Of a stretch of DNA of 64,000 nucleotides, positions 23,989 through 36,099 are shown in pieces (the first letter of the stretch is position 1; each line of letters opens with the position of its first letter). The notes beneath the pieces were generated by a model. The model did not search any database. It worked only from the letters and a program-made list of their open reading frames with translations, and was not told the origin of the DNA. The translations under genes and the position numbers were made by a program. Source of the stretch: Laetiporus sulphureus 93-53 (lineage: Eukaryota > Basidiomycota > Agaricomycetes > Polyporales > Laetiporaceae); the NCBI RefSeq assembly GCF_001632365.1, contig NW_024468564.1:112936-176935 (forward strand). Reading direction: 5' to 3'.

Positions 23989-24644
23989 TGTCATAGCACG
24001 TCGATGACAAAGATAGACAACCAAATAAAGAGTCCCCTTGAGGGTCTCCTGGCTAAGAGCTGACAGCGATGAGCTGTGGCGATACGACATGCCCACTGAC
24101 GAGGCCCGAGTGCTAGTCGCAGAGCGAGACTTACTGGCGAGGCAGAGGGCACTATCACAAGGTGAGAATGCAAATATATGTATAGCATGCTGAGAGTGTC
24201 TGGTAAGACCCCTCTGTGATGGTAGTGGTGGATGAAGGAGAATAAAACTGAGGTCTCTCTTCGTCTTGCTGGTCCTTATATACATGATTGTCTAGCTACT
24301 GTACAGTACTACATAAGCGAGTCACACGCTGTGCTACTGGACCGTGCTGCAATCATACGACTTGTCCCAATTATCCTGATTGGTTGCCTAATAATACCCC
24401 GCAGAGACGGAGCTCCTCTTGAGCACGCAATATGACATCATGGCAATTGCGACATATGACGCAATGCCAAGGAGTTCAGTGTCACATGACTATGCCGAGA
24501 GAGATCTGAGGTCATGTGACTAGATGCCTTGTTATCTTATCTCATTAGGTCACGTGACTTTTTGTACGACGTGAAATGATTAAAAATGGTATGCTTCTAA
24601 TAGCATTTGTTCCTATAATGACTTATCAGGTAAAAACTGTGACA
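23989..24644 (-). repeat. 5' LTR of Gypsy A
   Basis: The 656-bp LTR runs from TGTCATAG to CTGTGACA on the plus strand. It holds a TATA-like box (minus strand TATATAAGG, near 24,280) and a GTAAGT donor-like site near 24,133. The promoter would drive transcription leftward into the pre-gag frames. Confidence 0.95.
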
Positions 24645-27223
24645 CTCAGCTCCTTGAACAATGTCATCTCAGTTGTCCTTATCTGCCTCTTCGCCACTGC
24701 CCCAGTCTGACCACTCTTCTTCGAATAATATATACCCAAAGTCCTCCTCTTCTGCGGCCACTGCTTCTTGCGAGGTCTCCTCTGCATCGTCCAGGTTGTC
24801 TTCGAAGTGGCCAGCATCCAATGGTATGTCTTGGTGCTCGAGTTCACTTTCTGTTGGTGTCATGTCTATACCATGTTAGTCGCCGTGCTATCCAGGAGGT
24901 GCGAAAATGTCAAAGTCGAACTCGTTGCAGCTGTTCGGAGAGGACACGACGTCTTGGGGACCTGGGCCAATTTTATGGGGTGCATGGCCAGTGATGTGAC
25001 AATCATGTGATCGTAATATCTCAGCCCCAGGATGAGTCCTCGCCTTGTTCCACACCACATCATTTCTCACGCACCTAGCTACCCCTTAAATACCTGCACA
25101 GTTCTACCTGGATCTGGAAAGACCACTTAGAATCACTGCAGGTACGTCATCCAGGGTCCCAGTGTATGTAGAAAGAGCATGTTGGGTGAGCAGACTGGCA
25201 GTGGGCCCCTGACTGTCCGAGTCAGTGCACGCTGAACTCCAAACCCTTTAGGCGATGAGGACGTGTCTGCATGCTCAAGTCCCAATGACATCTTAGTGAT
25301 GATGAGCTGGCCTGCTTTGGGTGCGGCACATATAGGCTGACAGCAGAGGAGGTTGAGGACATGCACAAGGATGTGAACAGCATGCATTTACGTGCTCGGT
25401 ATTCGATCCAGCTTGCTACCATTCTGTTCGGGTAAGGAGCAGCATATTCCGTCTTTGATTCTTTCATATTTCACAATCGCTGTCTTGAACAGACTCAGGT
25501 AAGCTTGAAACCCTTCATAGACCAAGATCAAAATGCTTCGACAATACACGAACCATATGACATAGCGCGTACTAGACTTCAAAAAGCATTCCTCAGATGT
25601 AAAATCTGAGTACTTTACTTGATGGAACAGACAATTATAGATTCACAGCAATCTGTCATGTACGTTTCTCTATGCTAGGCTGTGATACCGTTTCCAGACA
25701 GCCTGATCCACGCTGCAACTGTGCGAACCTATATTTGTCAAACATGCCCAGGTTTGGCTTCCTGAGACGTGACGGAGAGTCGAGCAGCAAAGAATTCCTA
25801 CCCGGGAGAGACGTCGAGAGATCTTCTCCCTTTCAAGTTCGGGCAACTGCGCTGGTAAGGTTCTTCAGGCACTGTCATCTTACCATTTACACCATCACTT
25901 ACAGAATGAGCGGCACTTGCACCTGGCATCCCCAGTGACCTGGTCTCAAAGGAGAGTCAGGACGCTGTCAGATTAGCTCGCAGGAGAGCTCCGACTTCAG
26001 AATCATCTCATGAGCTCCTGTAGGCAGTTCAAACACTACATCAAACCCACCTTGATGCGCCCATGTCCCTTGATCGTCCTGCTGACTCCGTTGGGGTAGA
26101 AATACAAATGCCAGCTGCTAGCCGTGTTTGACCGATGGACTCCATCATGCTCACATGTGTACCACTAGCCGGAGGAGAGCCGACGCACGCAGACATCCGT
26201 TAAGAGCAATCGAAGCACGCGCTAGATGCGGCGATCATGGAAGTAATGAAGAGTGCAGAAAGAGCTGCTGAGTGGCTGAAAGGGGAGACGATCGTCGCGG
26301 TGAAGAGCCACTTTCCACCCGAGGTGAGCGTGATTAAGTACCGTATCGAAGGATTAGTGGAGCAAAATTCTTGAGCATCCGATTGTTGGCGTGCGCTTTT
26401 TGAATGCATGGAACGAGTAAGTGGTACACTATGATGTATGCACATGCTGATCGGTCAGTTAGAAATTTATTCGGGAGATCGATGGTGACCACAACGGAAA
26501 CACGTTCGAGTGAGGAATGCGCTGCTCCTTCACTCATGGACTGAATTCGTGAGAACCTTGGAAGTTCAGCATGATGTGTCCCGGCACTTCTGGCCTCTTC
26601 CGTCACATTCCATCCCTCTTGTCATTTGAGCTATCGCACTTCGGCGACTCTCTCATGCACTGTTCTCTGGCCTGCCTCTGACTCGCTCCTCCGCCTGCTC
26701 GCAATCATGCTGCCATGTCACTTCAGTCTCTCTCCTGATTCTCCTACCTGTTGCCGCCTTGCTCTCTTCGTCGTGTTCTAGTGTTTGGACATTGCACATT
26801 ATAAACCATTGCTGTATTCGAGTAGAATTGAAATATATGGTATTCTTACAATTAATAGGCCGGATCTTATAATCATCGGGAAAAATTATAAACTATCCTA
26901 CGCATCCTGGGCACGATTATAATGCGTGATCAGAATGGTCGATCTTACAAGCCATTATAATGATAGGGGGGTTCTTGTGAAACTCAGAGATCCATTATAC
27001 TAGTAGGCCAGAATGGTCATGGTAAATAAGAATAGGGGGGGTTTTCAAGGTATTATAAACCCTTTATAATCTTTTTGCACTTTTGCTGATGGCAGCAGTC
27101 CACTGGCATTGGATTGTACGTTCGTTGAGCTACGAAGCGCCCGCAAACCGTGTCTTGCCGCTAGCGTTATTTGACGGGCGACAAGGAAAGCCGCCCACAT
27201 CTCTGGCGCTACCACACGTCATC
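24645..27223. other. Gene-poor stretch between Gypsy A and the acyl-CoA oxidase
   Basis: The best frame is an acidic minus-strand ORF (24669-24863, rich in Glu and Asp) directly beside element A; it may be part of an interrupted gene or older transposon but shows no family motif. Frames at 25133-25467 and 26200-26606 have nothing recognisable. From 26,800 to 27,080 the sequence is AT-rich with many ATTATAA-type words. An ATG at 27089, in frame with the next gene, is an alternative start. Confidence 0.5.
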
Positions 27224-29217
27224 ATGTATCTCACCCGGCAACTCGCTCAAAGCGCCCTATTCCAGCCGTATGCCGAAGATCTATCGCTGGATGAGCGTAT
27301 ACGACTATCCTACGAGCGCGCTAGACAAGTCGGGCGTTTGTATGGTCAGTAGGAATTAGTCTAGACACGTGTACTTTACTGATTTGCGTTTGTTCTGCAT
27401 CAGCACTCACCGCCCATGACGTCCTCACCCTGTCGCCTAAGTTTTGGGACCTACATATCGATCCAATCTGCACGATGGATGGAGCGATGCTGTCTCTGCT
27501 CACATTGCAATACAACCTTTGCGCCGGGACATTGGCAATGTTTTCCGGGCGACAACCTCATCTGAATGACGTATTGAAAGAGGTTCTCGCATTTAACGTT
27601 TCGTGCGTCATCTATCATGGATCAAAGAGCATTTGAGCATTATATAATTGCATTTAGAGGCCAGTTCTGTCTCACCGAAGTCGGGCACGGTCTGAACGTG
27701 TTCCACATGGAGACGACCGCAACCCTCCTATCTAATGGAGAGTTTGACCTGCACACTCCAAGCGAGTCCTCTGCAAAGTACGTCGCGGAAATCTGATCTT
27801 CACTTCGACACGTTGACACTCGGGGTGTCAAGGTTCATGCCACCCACTTCTCCTACAGGTATTCCTTGCATCGCGGTCGTTTTTGCGCGGACTGTGGTGG
27901 AGGATGAGGATCGTGGTGTCAAGCCATTCATAGTCCGTCTGAACGATGGTACCACGATGGAATCCGGGGTCATATGCAAGTAGGTAGGTCGACGTTTCGC
28001 GTATATATATCCTAACGAGAGACTCGTTATGATTAGGCTTCTCCCTCAACGTGGAGGCTCCCGACCCCTTAACCACTCAATGACATATTTCAACCATGTC
28101 CGTCTGCCATCTTCTGCGCTTCTGGGTAGTATCGAAAAGCCAGCGGATTTCCGAGCTTCGTTCTTCGAGAGTATCTCCCGCGTCGCGGTCGGTACTCTTG
28201 CACTCGGATCCAATTGCCTCCCGGCATTGCAGGTTTCATCCTACATAGCGGCTCGCTACAGTCTACGACGTATGGTCGTCGACCGCGACGGAAGTCAGAA
28301 ACCCATCATGGGCTTTCAGACCCAAAAGGCGCCGATCGTCACTGTATTAGCACAGTCATTCGTGATGCAAGCTCTGCACACGAAGGCAGTTTCAATATTC
28401 AGAGATGTCTCGTTTGACTTTCGCATTCGTCATGCTATGGCCACGATACTCAAGGTCGTCATGGTTACCCATGCGCAGGCGGCCCAATTGATGTTGGGAG
28501 ACCGCTGCGGTGCGCAAGGACTGTTCGAAGTCAATCAGCTATCAGCGATGCACGTATGTAGTATTGATCTCATCTTGGATCGACGCCGATCTTGATGGTC
28601 ATCCATAGGCGGATTTGCGCGGCAGTGCGATTGCGGAAGGAGACATGCTTGTAATTTCGATTCGTGAGTATGCAACCCCTGTCAAGCACGGCCGACGAGA
28701 CTCACCCGCGAGGACAGGCCTTGCCACTGAGCTCCTGCTTGGACGATACGCTGTGCCTGATACAACCAATGCTGATAGTATCCTCGCCAAGCATGAACGC
28801 GGCATGTTCGATGAACTTCGAGGGCTGCTTGCCAAGACGGGCGGACACCGTAGCACAGGATACAACCAACTCGTCCTTCCCGAGTGTTCAAACCTAGTTC
28901 TCGCGATTGGCCACCGTATGGCGTACGATGCAGCCATCGAGATGGAGGTGGACGCTTGTCTTGTGGACCTTTACGTGGCAAGCTGCGTGAAGGCCGATCC
29001 TGCGTGGTACGCGGAGAAGATGGGTCTATCCAGGATGGATCAAAAGATAATGGAGGTAACTGCGGTAGAGGCCGTGTATGATCGTCTGGAGGAGTTCCTC
29101 ACAAGGCTAGACGTCGAGCCGTATGTCTCTGCACCGATAGTCTCCCAGGATAGATGGACAGAGTTTGTAGGCCTTTTGAAGACTTTCAAAGGTGCGGATG
29201 CTTTTTCAAGGAATTGA
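27224..29217 (+). CDS. Acyl-CoA oxidase-like flavoenzyme
   Basis: Exons 27224-27344, 27404-27602, 27658-27777, 27833-27979, 28037-28553, 28609-28663 and 28718-29217 give 552 residues. Blocks typical of the acyl-CoA oxidase/dehydrogenase fold: an N-terminal helix (LSLDERIRLSYERARQVGRL), the FAD/substrate segment GQFCLTEVGHGLNVFHMETT, then SAKFMPPTSP, and a helical C-terminal half. Family members oxidise acyl-CoA to enoyl-CoA, usually in peroxisomes, making H2O2. The C-terminus (SRN) is not a PTS1 signal, so location is open, and the chain is shorter than the usual 650-700 residues of fungal acyl-CoA oxidases. ATG 27224 is chosen because MYLTRQLAQSALF fits a compact N-terminus; ATG 27089 would add 45 residues. 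A broken partial copy lies at 34.6 kb. Confidence 0.85.
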
Positions 29218-29605
29218 AGTGGATGCTCAAAAGACGTGTGGCTGCAGGTGAGGCTAGCGTGAATGTAACGAAAAGCACCACGGTATCTGCATAGTCGACG
29301 GCATTCTGAATGGTCCAAGTACCTACAAGCACTCGAGCGGCCCCGGAACCACCGCAATACTGAAACACTGCTAATCTGCAATGTTGTCGGTGTCTTTGCA
29401 CAGTCGCATGCACATCCTACTACGGACATCTTTGCTAATACTACTTAACGAACATTATTATTGTCATAATGGCCAACGTATGCGGTTACGATCGAAATGT
29501 GATGTAAACAGCCACTGGTCTTGCATTCCAGAACTTTGTAAATCGTGTATCATGAGTATATGAGAATGAACAGAATGCAATGTTAATCGCCACCGAATAT
29601 TTGCC
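29218..29605. other. Spacer between convergent acyl-CoA oxidase and MFS genes
   Basis: A 388-bp tail-to-tail spacer holding both 3' ends. No other gene is seen. Confidence 0.6.
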
Positions 29606-31834
29606 CTATTTGCTATCAGCAAGCTTATCTAATACGACATTCTGTTCCGCGTCGGTCTTCTCTGTCTCGTCAAGCTTCCAGACATCATCCGTATACGTAT
29701 GGAGCGGAAGTGATCTCATAAGCAGACTAGACAACAGTCCGACGCCCGCGATGGCGGTCAACACCTCCCAAACGACCTTCAGGCTTTCCGCGAATGCGAC
29801 GCGGACTTCCGTCTGCAGCGGCTCCGAGATGTCCTTGAGGAGCGGGATGGTCGCGTAGGCGATGGTTGTGCCCTGAGGGAACTCAGCGAGGAACTCGCTT
29901 GGCATATGTTTTTCCAGCTGGTTCTGTAGAACTGCTCCGCCGATCGTGATACCCCAGACCTGTCAGACGAAGATCATGATAACGGACTGGACTGAAAACG
30001 GGGGAGCCTGAACGTACCTGAGCGAAGTTGCGCAAGAACATGAAGAATGCAAGTGCTGGGGCATTCTGGGATACCGGCACTATTTTGCTGGTTAGGAAAC
30101 GTATGTAGGACTATAGGTGAGCTTACATGGTGCCAGTACTGGGAAATACGTGGTTGTCAGAAGCCCTCCGAGCCCTATCGCGGCCATAGCGAGAAAGCCT
30201 ATAGCGTGCCCTCTAGGTGTCTCTTCTTTCAAATCAATAAGGAGAGCGGTTCCCAGGATGAGGAACACCCAGGAAATCCACAATTGCGGACGATACTTCT
30301 GCATGGTCTTCACGGACACGCCGGCTACGATGCCGATCGGGGCCACGATCAGGGCTACGACGAGCTGGTTGACGCCGGCGCCGATGGCGGACTCGCCTTT
30401 GCACGCTTGGAAGTATACTGGGAAGTAGTCTGCCGATGCGTTCGAGCGTCAAGAGATTAGTTACGGGAACACTTGTGTGGAATGGTTGCTTACATATGAT
30501 GCCCATGAGCACGATTGGCATCAGGAACGTCTGGAGGTATCCACTGATCCCGGTGATCGTTGACATCAAGACAAATGGAACCTACGAAAAGCGTTAGCAG
30601 GACGGTAGAGCTTTACGAAAGTGTTAGAACACGGACTAATGGTCGTCTTGGGATAATTGCTTCGTAGAGAAGGAAGCCAGCGAGACCCACGAGGCCTAGG
30701 ATGAGCGGGACGAGAACATGTGCAGAACTCCAAGCATATTGTATTCCGCTCCACGTGAGAGCAATCACGCACGCAGTCGTTGAGGCAATAACGAACGCAT
30801 TCCCACTGTGCAGATATCAATCAGCATATTGCATGAAGTAATGGGAGCCGAATTAAGGACATGGACGTACATCCAGTCGACTTGAGCGACCTTCTGCCGA
30901 AGGGAGCCTGGAGGTGTACGAACTTTGAGGAAGAGGAACATCAGCATGCCGGATACCCCACATATCGGTATGTTGAGATCTATATTCCTCAAAAGTGAGC
31001 ATCTCGCGGGGCGGTTGTAAGATGCAATGCATACAGAAGAGCCATCTCCACTGGCCTGCCTGCGCTAGCGCACCGCCGACGATTGGCCCCACGCCACTTG
31101 CCGCTGCCCAAGCTCTAAGGACGTCTCAGCACGGCTGACTTCATCGTTACAGCTCTTAAAGACCACTGACATCCCCACAATGCCATTGAAAACCCCTCGT
31201 TCATGTAGAGGGGCCAGATCGGATATGATTATAGCTGTTATCGCAGCAATGCCACCTCCACCCAAGCCTTGAACGGCTACCATAAGAACACAGGTATCCG
31301 TGAGCAAGCCCATATTATCAAGTGCTAGTTATAGCTATATGCTCACCTCGACCGGCAATCAAGAAGTTCATGCTCTTAGCTACGCCGCAGAGGATGCTGC
31401 CCACGGTCATAACAAACAACGAACACAAAATGACGATCCTTCTTCCAAATATCTGTGTAGCACAAGTCAGCATTACAGATATGGGACGCATTCCAGGAAG
31501 TATAACCTGCGCTAGGCCCCCGGTCATAGGAATGAATGCAGTTGCAGATAACGCGTATGCTGAGCCAACCCAAACAAAGTCTGACCCACGAAGATCGTTC
31601 ACAATCGTCGGAAGTGCGGTGGATACCGCGGACTGCGCAGACGACCGATGATTGTCAGATGTACGGCTCCATGTTCGAGAAAGTAGCGATACCGACCAGT
31701 TCGAGAGCTGTGATTACCGTAGCTATGCTAATACCTAGAAAAACAAGCCAGAAACGAAAATCACGGGGAGGGCTGGCCTGTGCCATGGAAGAAGGGGACG
31801 TGTCGACGATTGAGGACGTTGAGTTCTCTTGCAT
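29606..31834 (-). CDS. MFS drug/metabolite exporter, DHA2 (14-TM) type
   Basis: Eleven minus-strand exons: 31834-31697, 31632-31507, 31452-31347, 31276-31171, 31114-31035, 30979-30871, 30805-30637, 30581-30494, 30429-30127, 30079-30018 and 29959-29606, giving 546 residues. Landmarks follow in order: TM1 with LELSAVSTALPTIVNDL, FVWVGSAYAL, the motif-A region IFGRRIVIL, AGRAVQGLGGGGI, GVGPIVGGALAQ and WRWLFYLNIP. All are hallmarks of fungal 14-helix proton antiporters that export toxins, drugs or secondary metabolites at the plasma membrane. A short cytoplasmic tail ends the protein. All introns are GT-AG, 47-70 bp. Its substrate is unknown; a role in exporting the product of the terpene synthase 8 kb away is inference only. 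Confidence 0.92.
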
Positions 31835-32789
31835 GAGTGTGCTACGACTGTGAGGAGTCTGGGATATTACCTGCGAGAGAATGAGGGTGTGGAGGCTATC
31901 TAATAACGGGTGCGATATCGGAAATTGACGAAAGAAGGGGAAAGTGGGAGGTCAGGTTCGAATGTATGACCGATGAAACAGGCTTCAGCATGTAGGGAAC
32001 ATGTAATCGGAAAATCGCCACGCCGCAACATGCAGTAGATGGCCAAGGGAATATGTTTCAAGTTCGTGATTGAACTCAGCCGATTGATGCACAGCTCCCT
32101 TCAGTGCAGATCACATTGCAATTGGCTCCGTAAGAATAAGCTGGGTGTGAAATGGCGACGCCACTCAATCGATGCTAGAAGAAATATCCCATGTCAATGA
32201 GGATGTGTCGGTAACAGTGATGATTAGCGTCGCTGCACCGAGAACGACAGAAAGTCGTAAGAATCGTACTTGTCGTCTTGTGAACCTGTGTGATATTCCA
32301 GATTAGACGTAATGTGCCTATCGTGAAATGGTATGGCCGAAACCGACGGGTAGGCGTCGGGATACATCAAGAGATATTGATCTGAAACAATCACTTGCGG
32401 GCCTTTTGGGATTCATTATCAAAGAGCCCAATCTTTGACTCTTGAGGCAGTTGAACCACTCATGACGAAACGTCTCATACGCGTGGTGCGTCGCTGCTAG
32501 TACGAACCTTGTGTGAAATTTGAGGACCCGTCTTTTCGGGATTTAACGCCAGGCACAGCGACCAGACACAAACATCGTCCCACAATCCGCATAGCAGCAG
32601 CTGAGGCAGTTCCCGTATGTCGCCGCAAAATCCAAACGATACGGCCAATGCATAATCCGCGTTCATCGAGCTCAATTCGCACGTCGCATGTTACGCGGCT
32701 AGACAAAGCGCAACGGATCATATCGTGTCTATGCATCCATCGTAAGTCACGGATCTATAAAATGTCTTGCAATGATTCGCTTATCTGCT
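31835..32789. other. Promoter region of the MFS gene and spacer
   Basis: Frames at 32475-32736 on both strands overlap each other and show no motif; nothing further is supported. Confidence 0.5.
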
Positions 32790-33679
32790 TTCCTTGCATC
32801 ACCAAACTGATTATTCTATTCGGTTGGAGTACGGCGTGATACCTTTTGAACTGGCGAGAGTCGTTCATTGACGGTCGATTCCTTCGCAATGGATGCAAGA
32901 CTCACTCATTTGACGAAATACGTCGAACATTTGCAGACGGTGTTTCTCACGTCCAAAATTGTTCTCGGTAGATAATAGGAAGCGTTATTGATGCCCGTGG
33001 CTCGCATAATCCTTGAAGAGGCTGTCGTATCTGATTTCAGGGGTGTGCTCCTGCATATCCTTTCGAATGGTCAGTCTGAAACTATAACGTGGAATTACAC
33101 TCACATCTATCGAAGGGGGAGGCCTCCAGTACATAAAGCTCCGTAAGGCGCTCACCAAGCTGCCACCGCCTGCCATGACAAACATAGCAGCGCGTCACAT
33201 ACCTACCGCGTTAGTCCTAGACTCAACAACTGGCAACAATGGACTTTAATCCTCAATCAGGTTAATGGCTCCTTCGAACCCAATCCTTCATCTCCTCATG
33301 ATCCCTCCCATCGCCCTCGTCTATGCATTCTTCTACGTGGTGAACAGCCTTTGCGGGCACCCGCCCATCTTCACGGGGCTCCGCGCAACCTTTAACAGCG
33401 CCGATGCGCTGCCTTCGCTCACTGATCCTGCCGACGTGAGCTCCACACCGGGGCTGTATGTCTACTCCGACCACGACAAGATCACTCTCGCGCCGAACGT
33501 CACTGTACACAGCTCCGAGGCGGAGTCAAAGGAATTTGACATAGCGGTACAGAAGTTCGCCAATACCGGTCATGTGTCACATGCGCAGTGACCCGGAGAG
33601 ATACTGGGGAGCAGTGCGTAGACTGTGGCAAAGAGCCCTCGCCAAGTCCACTGGTTCATCTCTGTCTTCGACCCTTTGA
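32790..33679 (+). pseudogene. DUF829/TMEM53-like alpha/beta-fold protein, broken
   Basis: Family blocks appear in order: TKLIILFGW near 32,800; DARLTHLTKYVEHLQTV (32,891 on); HILSNGGGLQYIKLRKAL across a GT-AG intron (about 33,071-33,116); PTALVLDSTTGNNGL; PILHLLMIPPIALVYAFFYV; then GLYVYSDHDKIT and HVSHAQ ... DPERYWGAVRRLW. Two lesions are clear. An in-frame TAA lies at 33247-33249, and a frameshift sits at about 33,590 between HVSHAQ and DPERYW, where a Thr or similar codon has lost two bases. The family comprises nuclear-envelope or membrane-linked proteins of poorly known function. Confidence 0.75.
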
Positions 33680-34619
33680 GTAAGAGCATATGTAACTCGA
33701 GACAAAGTATCGCTGGAGAGAAATTCATGTTTCATATGCGACCAGACCGCGCATGCAGAAAACGACAGATCCTCTTTGTGGACGAAAAACTTTGTATGGC
33801 GGGTAGCGAGACTATCACAGAGTAGTAAAATTGTGGATCCTAGTACGAATGAGTGAGCCGCCCAGCTTTCGGGAACTTGAAGGACGAACAAGAAAATGAT
33901 GAAAGTGACACTGCACCTTCCGGCGCGGCAATTCATTCGGCCGTACATGGTCAAAGTTTCAGTCTTCCGCTCTAGTCGCAGATGATAATGAGGGCGTGAA
34001 AGTTTGACAAAATGCAGGACACATCTGGATTCTGAGTTAGACAGCCATTAATTGAGTTTGTCAAAATGTTCCAACGCATTCAAGTTCTGGCGCTCCGGAA
34101 ACGGTATGCGTCACGGCTTGGATCACACACTGTCACGTCGATCAATCACGTTCGTGTCACGCTCAATATCAATCAATACCAGAACAGAAAGTGGCCACAG
34201 ACTGCCACGAGTGGTGCGAAGGTCCGCTGCCACTGAATGGTGACTGCAAAAACCTCCGGTATCGCTTTGCTCATAGGAAGCTAGTCGAATTGCGGCATAG
34301 GCTCATACGGCGTGAGTATTCTTCCTTTTTCTCAGTGATCATATATCTATTTCTCCTTGCTTGTTACACTGCGCGGTCTCGTAATTCGTTCAATTCATAC
34401 TGTATTTATTGACATCCGCTGAGCAAGAGCCTCCCCCGCATATGTGGACACATGCAATGTCATTCGTAGGCGAGTCCGTAAGCACAAGAAATGTAATCTT
34501 CTTATCCGCGATTGAATGGCGACTTATTGACGTCTTACTCGCTTGTATAAGCAGCTTAAGGCGATAAGAAGCACAAGTAAAGTGCGAACTTTTTTTCATG
34601 GCCGCCGCCGATTGTTTAT
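33680..34619. other. No gene recognised
   Basis: Short frames only (33577-33954 on -, 34052-34243 on +); none has motifs or a supported exon structure. Confidence 0.5.
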
Positions 34620-35170
34620 CTATAGGCGGAGTTGCGCGGCGGTGCAATTGCGGAAGGAGACATGGTCGTAATCTCGATCCGTGAGTATGTAACCCTCGTA
34701 GGCATGCCTAACGAGGATTCACTACTGAGGACAGGGCTTGCTACTGAACTCCTGCTTGGACGATGCGCTGTGCCAGATACAGCCAACGCCGATGGTATAC
34801 TCACCCAGCATGAACGTGGCACGTTCGATGAACTTCAAGGACTGCTAGCCCGACGGGCGGGTATCATAGTACAGGATACAACCACTTCGTCCCTTCCCGA
34901 ATATCTGAACCTAGTATCCGTGATTGGTTACCATATGGCGTACGATGCAGCCGTCCAGATGGGGGTGGACGCTTGTCTTGTGGACCTTTAAGTGGCAAGC
35001 TGCGTGAAAGCTGATCCTGCCAGCGTGGTATGCGGAGAACATGGGTCTCTCCAGGATGTATCAGAGAATAATGGAGATTGATGCGGTCGAGGCTGTGTAT
35101 GATGGTCTGGAAGAGCTCCTCGCAAAGCTACACGTTGGGCCATACGTCTCTGCGCCGATACCCTCCCGGA
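34620..35170 (+). pseudogene. Truncated duplicate of the acyl-CoA oxidase-like gene
   Basis: Matches the last two exons of the intact gene (28,609 to about 29,155) at high identity, for example GGAIAEGDMVVISIR and LATELLLGRCAVPDTANAD. The 54-bp intron is retained (about 34,683-34,736), so this is a DNA-level copy and not a reverse-transcribed one. A TAA (34989-34991) follows the block DACLVDL, a small insertion follows that, and both ends of the gene are missing. It is non-functional. Confidence 0.88.
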
Positions 35171-36099
35171 GTCCCCCTGGCAGTCTCCTCCACCGCCAAT
35201 GTTAGTGTCATTTGACAGGCCACAAATTGCGGTTGGAATTATGATCACATTCTGCGACCCCAATGGGCTTAATAAAGGACGACGAACATAGAGCGAGAAG
35301 CTAAGCATTCTGCTGCATCGTAGTCTATCTAGCCCATCTCACCATCTACTCTGTTGACAGCGGTGATTCCGCGCTGGCGGTAAAACATAAATTTCATAGT
35401 AAATAGACCTCTCTATGTATCTATTTCTTCGATACGCCTTCATGCTGTAGCTAAAATCTTTTGTTTGATGCAGCTCGGAAAAGTCAGCGATGGGTGTGCT
35501 CGGCTTGATTGGCTGGACAAACGAAGCTCAATCTTTCTTTCGCACTATATCCGCTAATGGCCACTAATGTTTGAGGAGTGTCAAGACTAGAAATGTATGC
35601 GACAGAACTGAATTTTTGGACCTAGAAAAACAACCTGAAGGCAAAAGCTCGTGGCCTTCTGCCCAAATTGATAAGGCAAAGCGCAAGCAGAACTAGACAC
35701 CATCGTAGGAAGAGACACTGCCAGTATCCTCTGATGCTTCAAGACCGCTATACCTCCGAAATTCCGCGACGAAGGTATTCAGTGTGGCGATGTCTTGTTC
35801 ACTTTGTGCCTCGACAAGTCCGACCGCTGGTCATAGCGACTCCGGTTGCTAAGGCGATGTGTCATATCCCTCTCACGAAGCTGGGACGATCTCGGAGGCG
35901 TGCCTTCGCCGTGCCATCGAAGATGGCCATTTCAACGGATTCAGGATCCCGTCGGGCAGTATGATGATCGCTTAGTGATGAAAAATGCGATGTAGGAGCA
36001 TGTCTCACGGAATGAATGGGTACACCCCGATTCGGAAGGAAGACTTCCTGGAAATCACAATGGTTGTCAACGACACCGTTCGATGCAGACGTCTGAAAC
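35171..36099. other. No gene recognised
   Basis: Arg-rich frames on the plus strand (35668-35964) have no identifiable domain. Confidence 0.4.

Larger units (their letters stand above)
16093..24644 (-). mobile_element. Gypsy A: full-length Ty3/Gypsy chromovirus, defective, minus strand
   Basis: An 8,552-bp element with two 656-bp LTRs and a perfect 5-bp target duplication CTCAG (16088-16092 and 24645-24649). Order on the minus strand: 5' LTR, primer-binding tract, two extra pre-gag frames, gag, then protease, RT, RNase H, integrase, chromodomain and dUTPase, polypurine tract, 3' LTR. Every frame carries stops or frameshifts, so it is inactive. It is closer to element C than to B. Confidence 0.95.

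Noticed and set aside
24669..24863. Acidic minus-strand frame next to Gypsy A
   Set aside because: Only 64 codons, no family match and no sign of exons; kept as part of an unassigned stretch.
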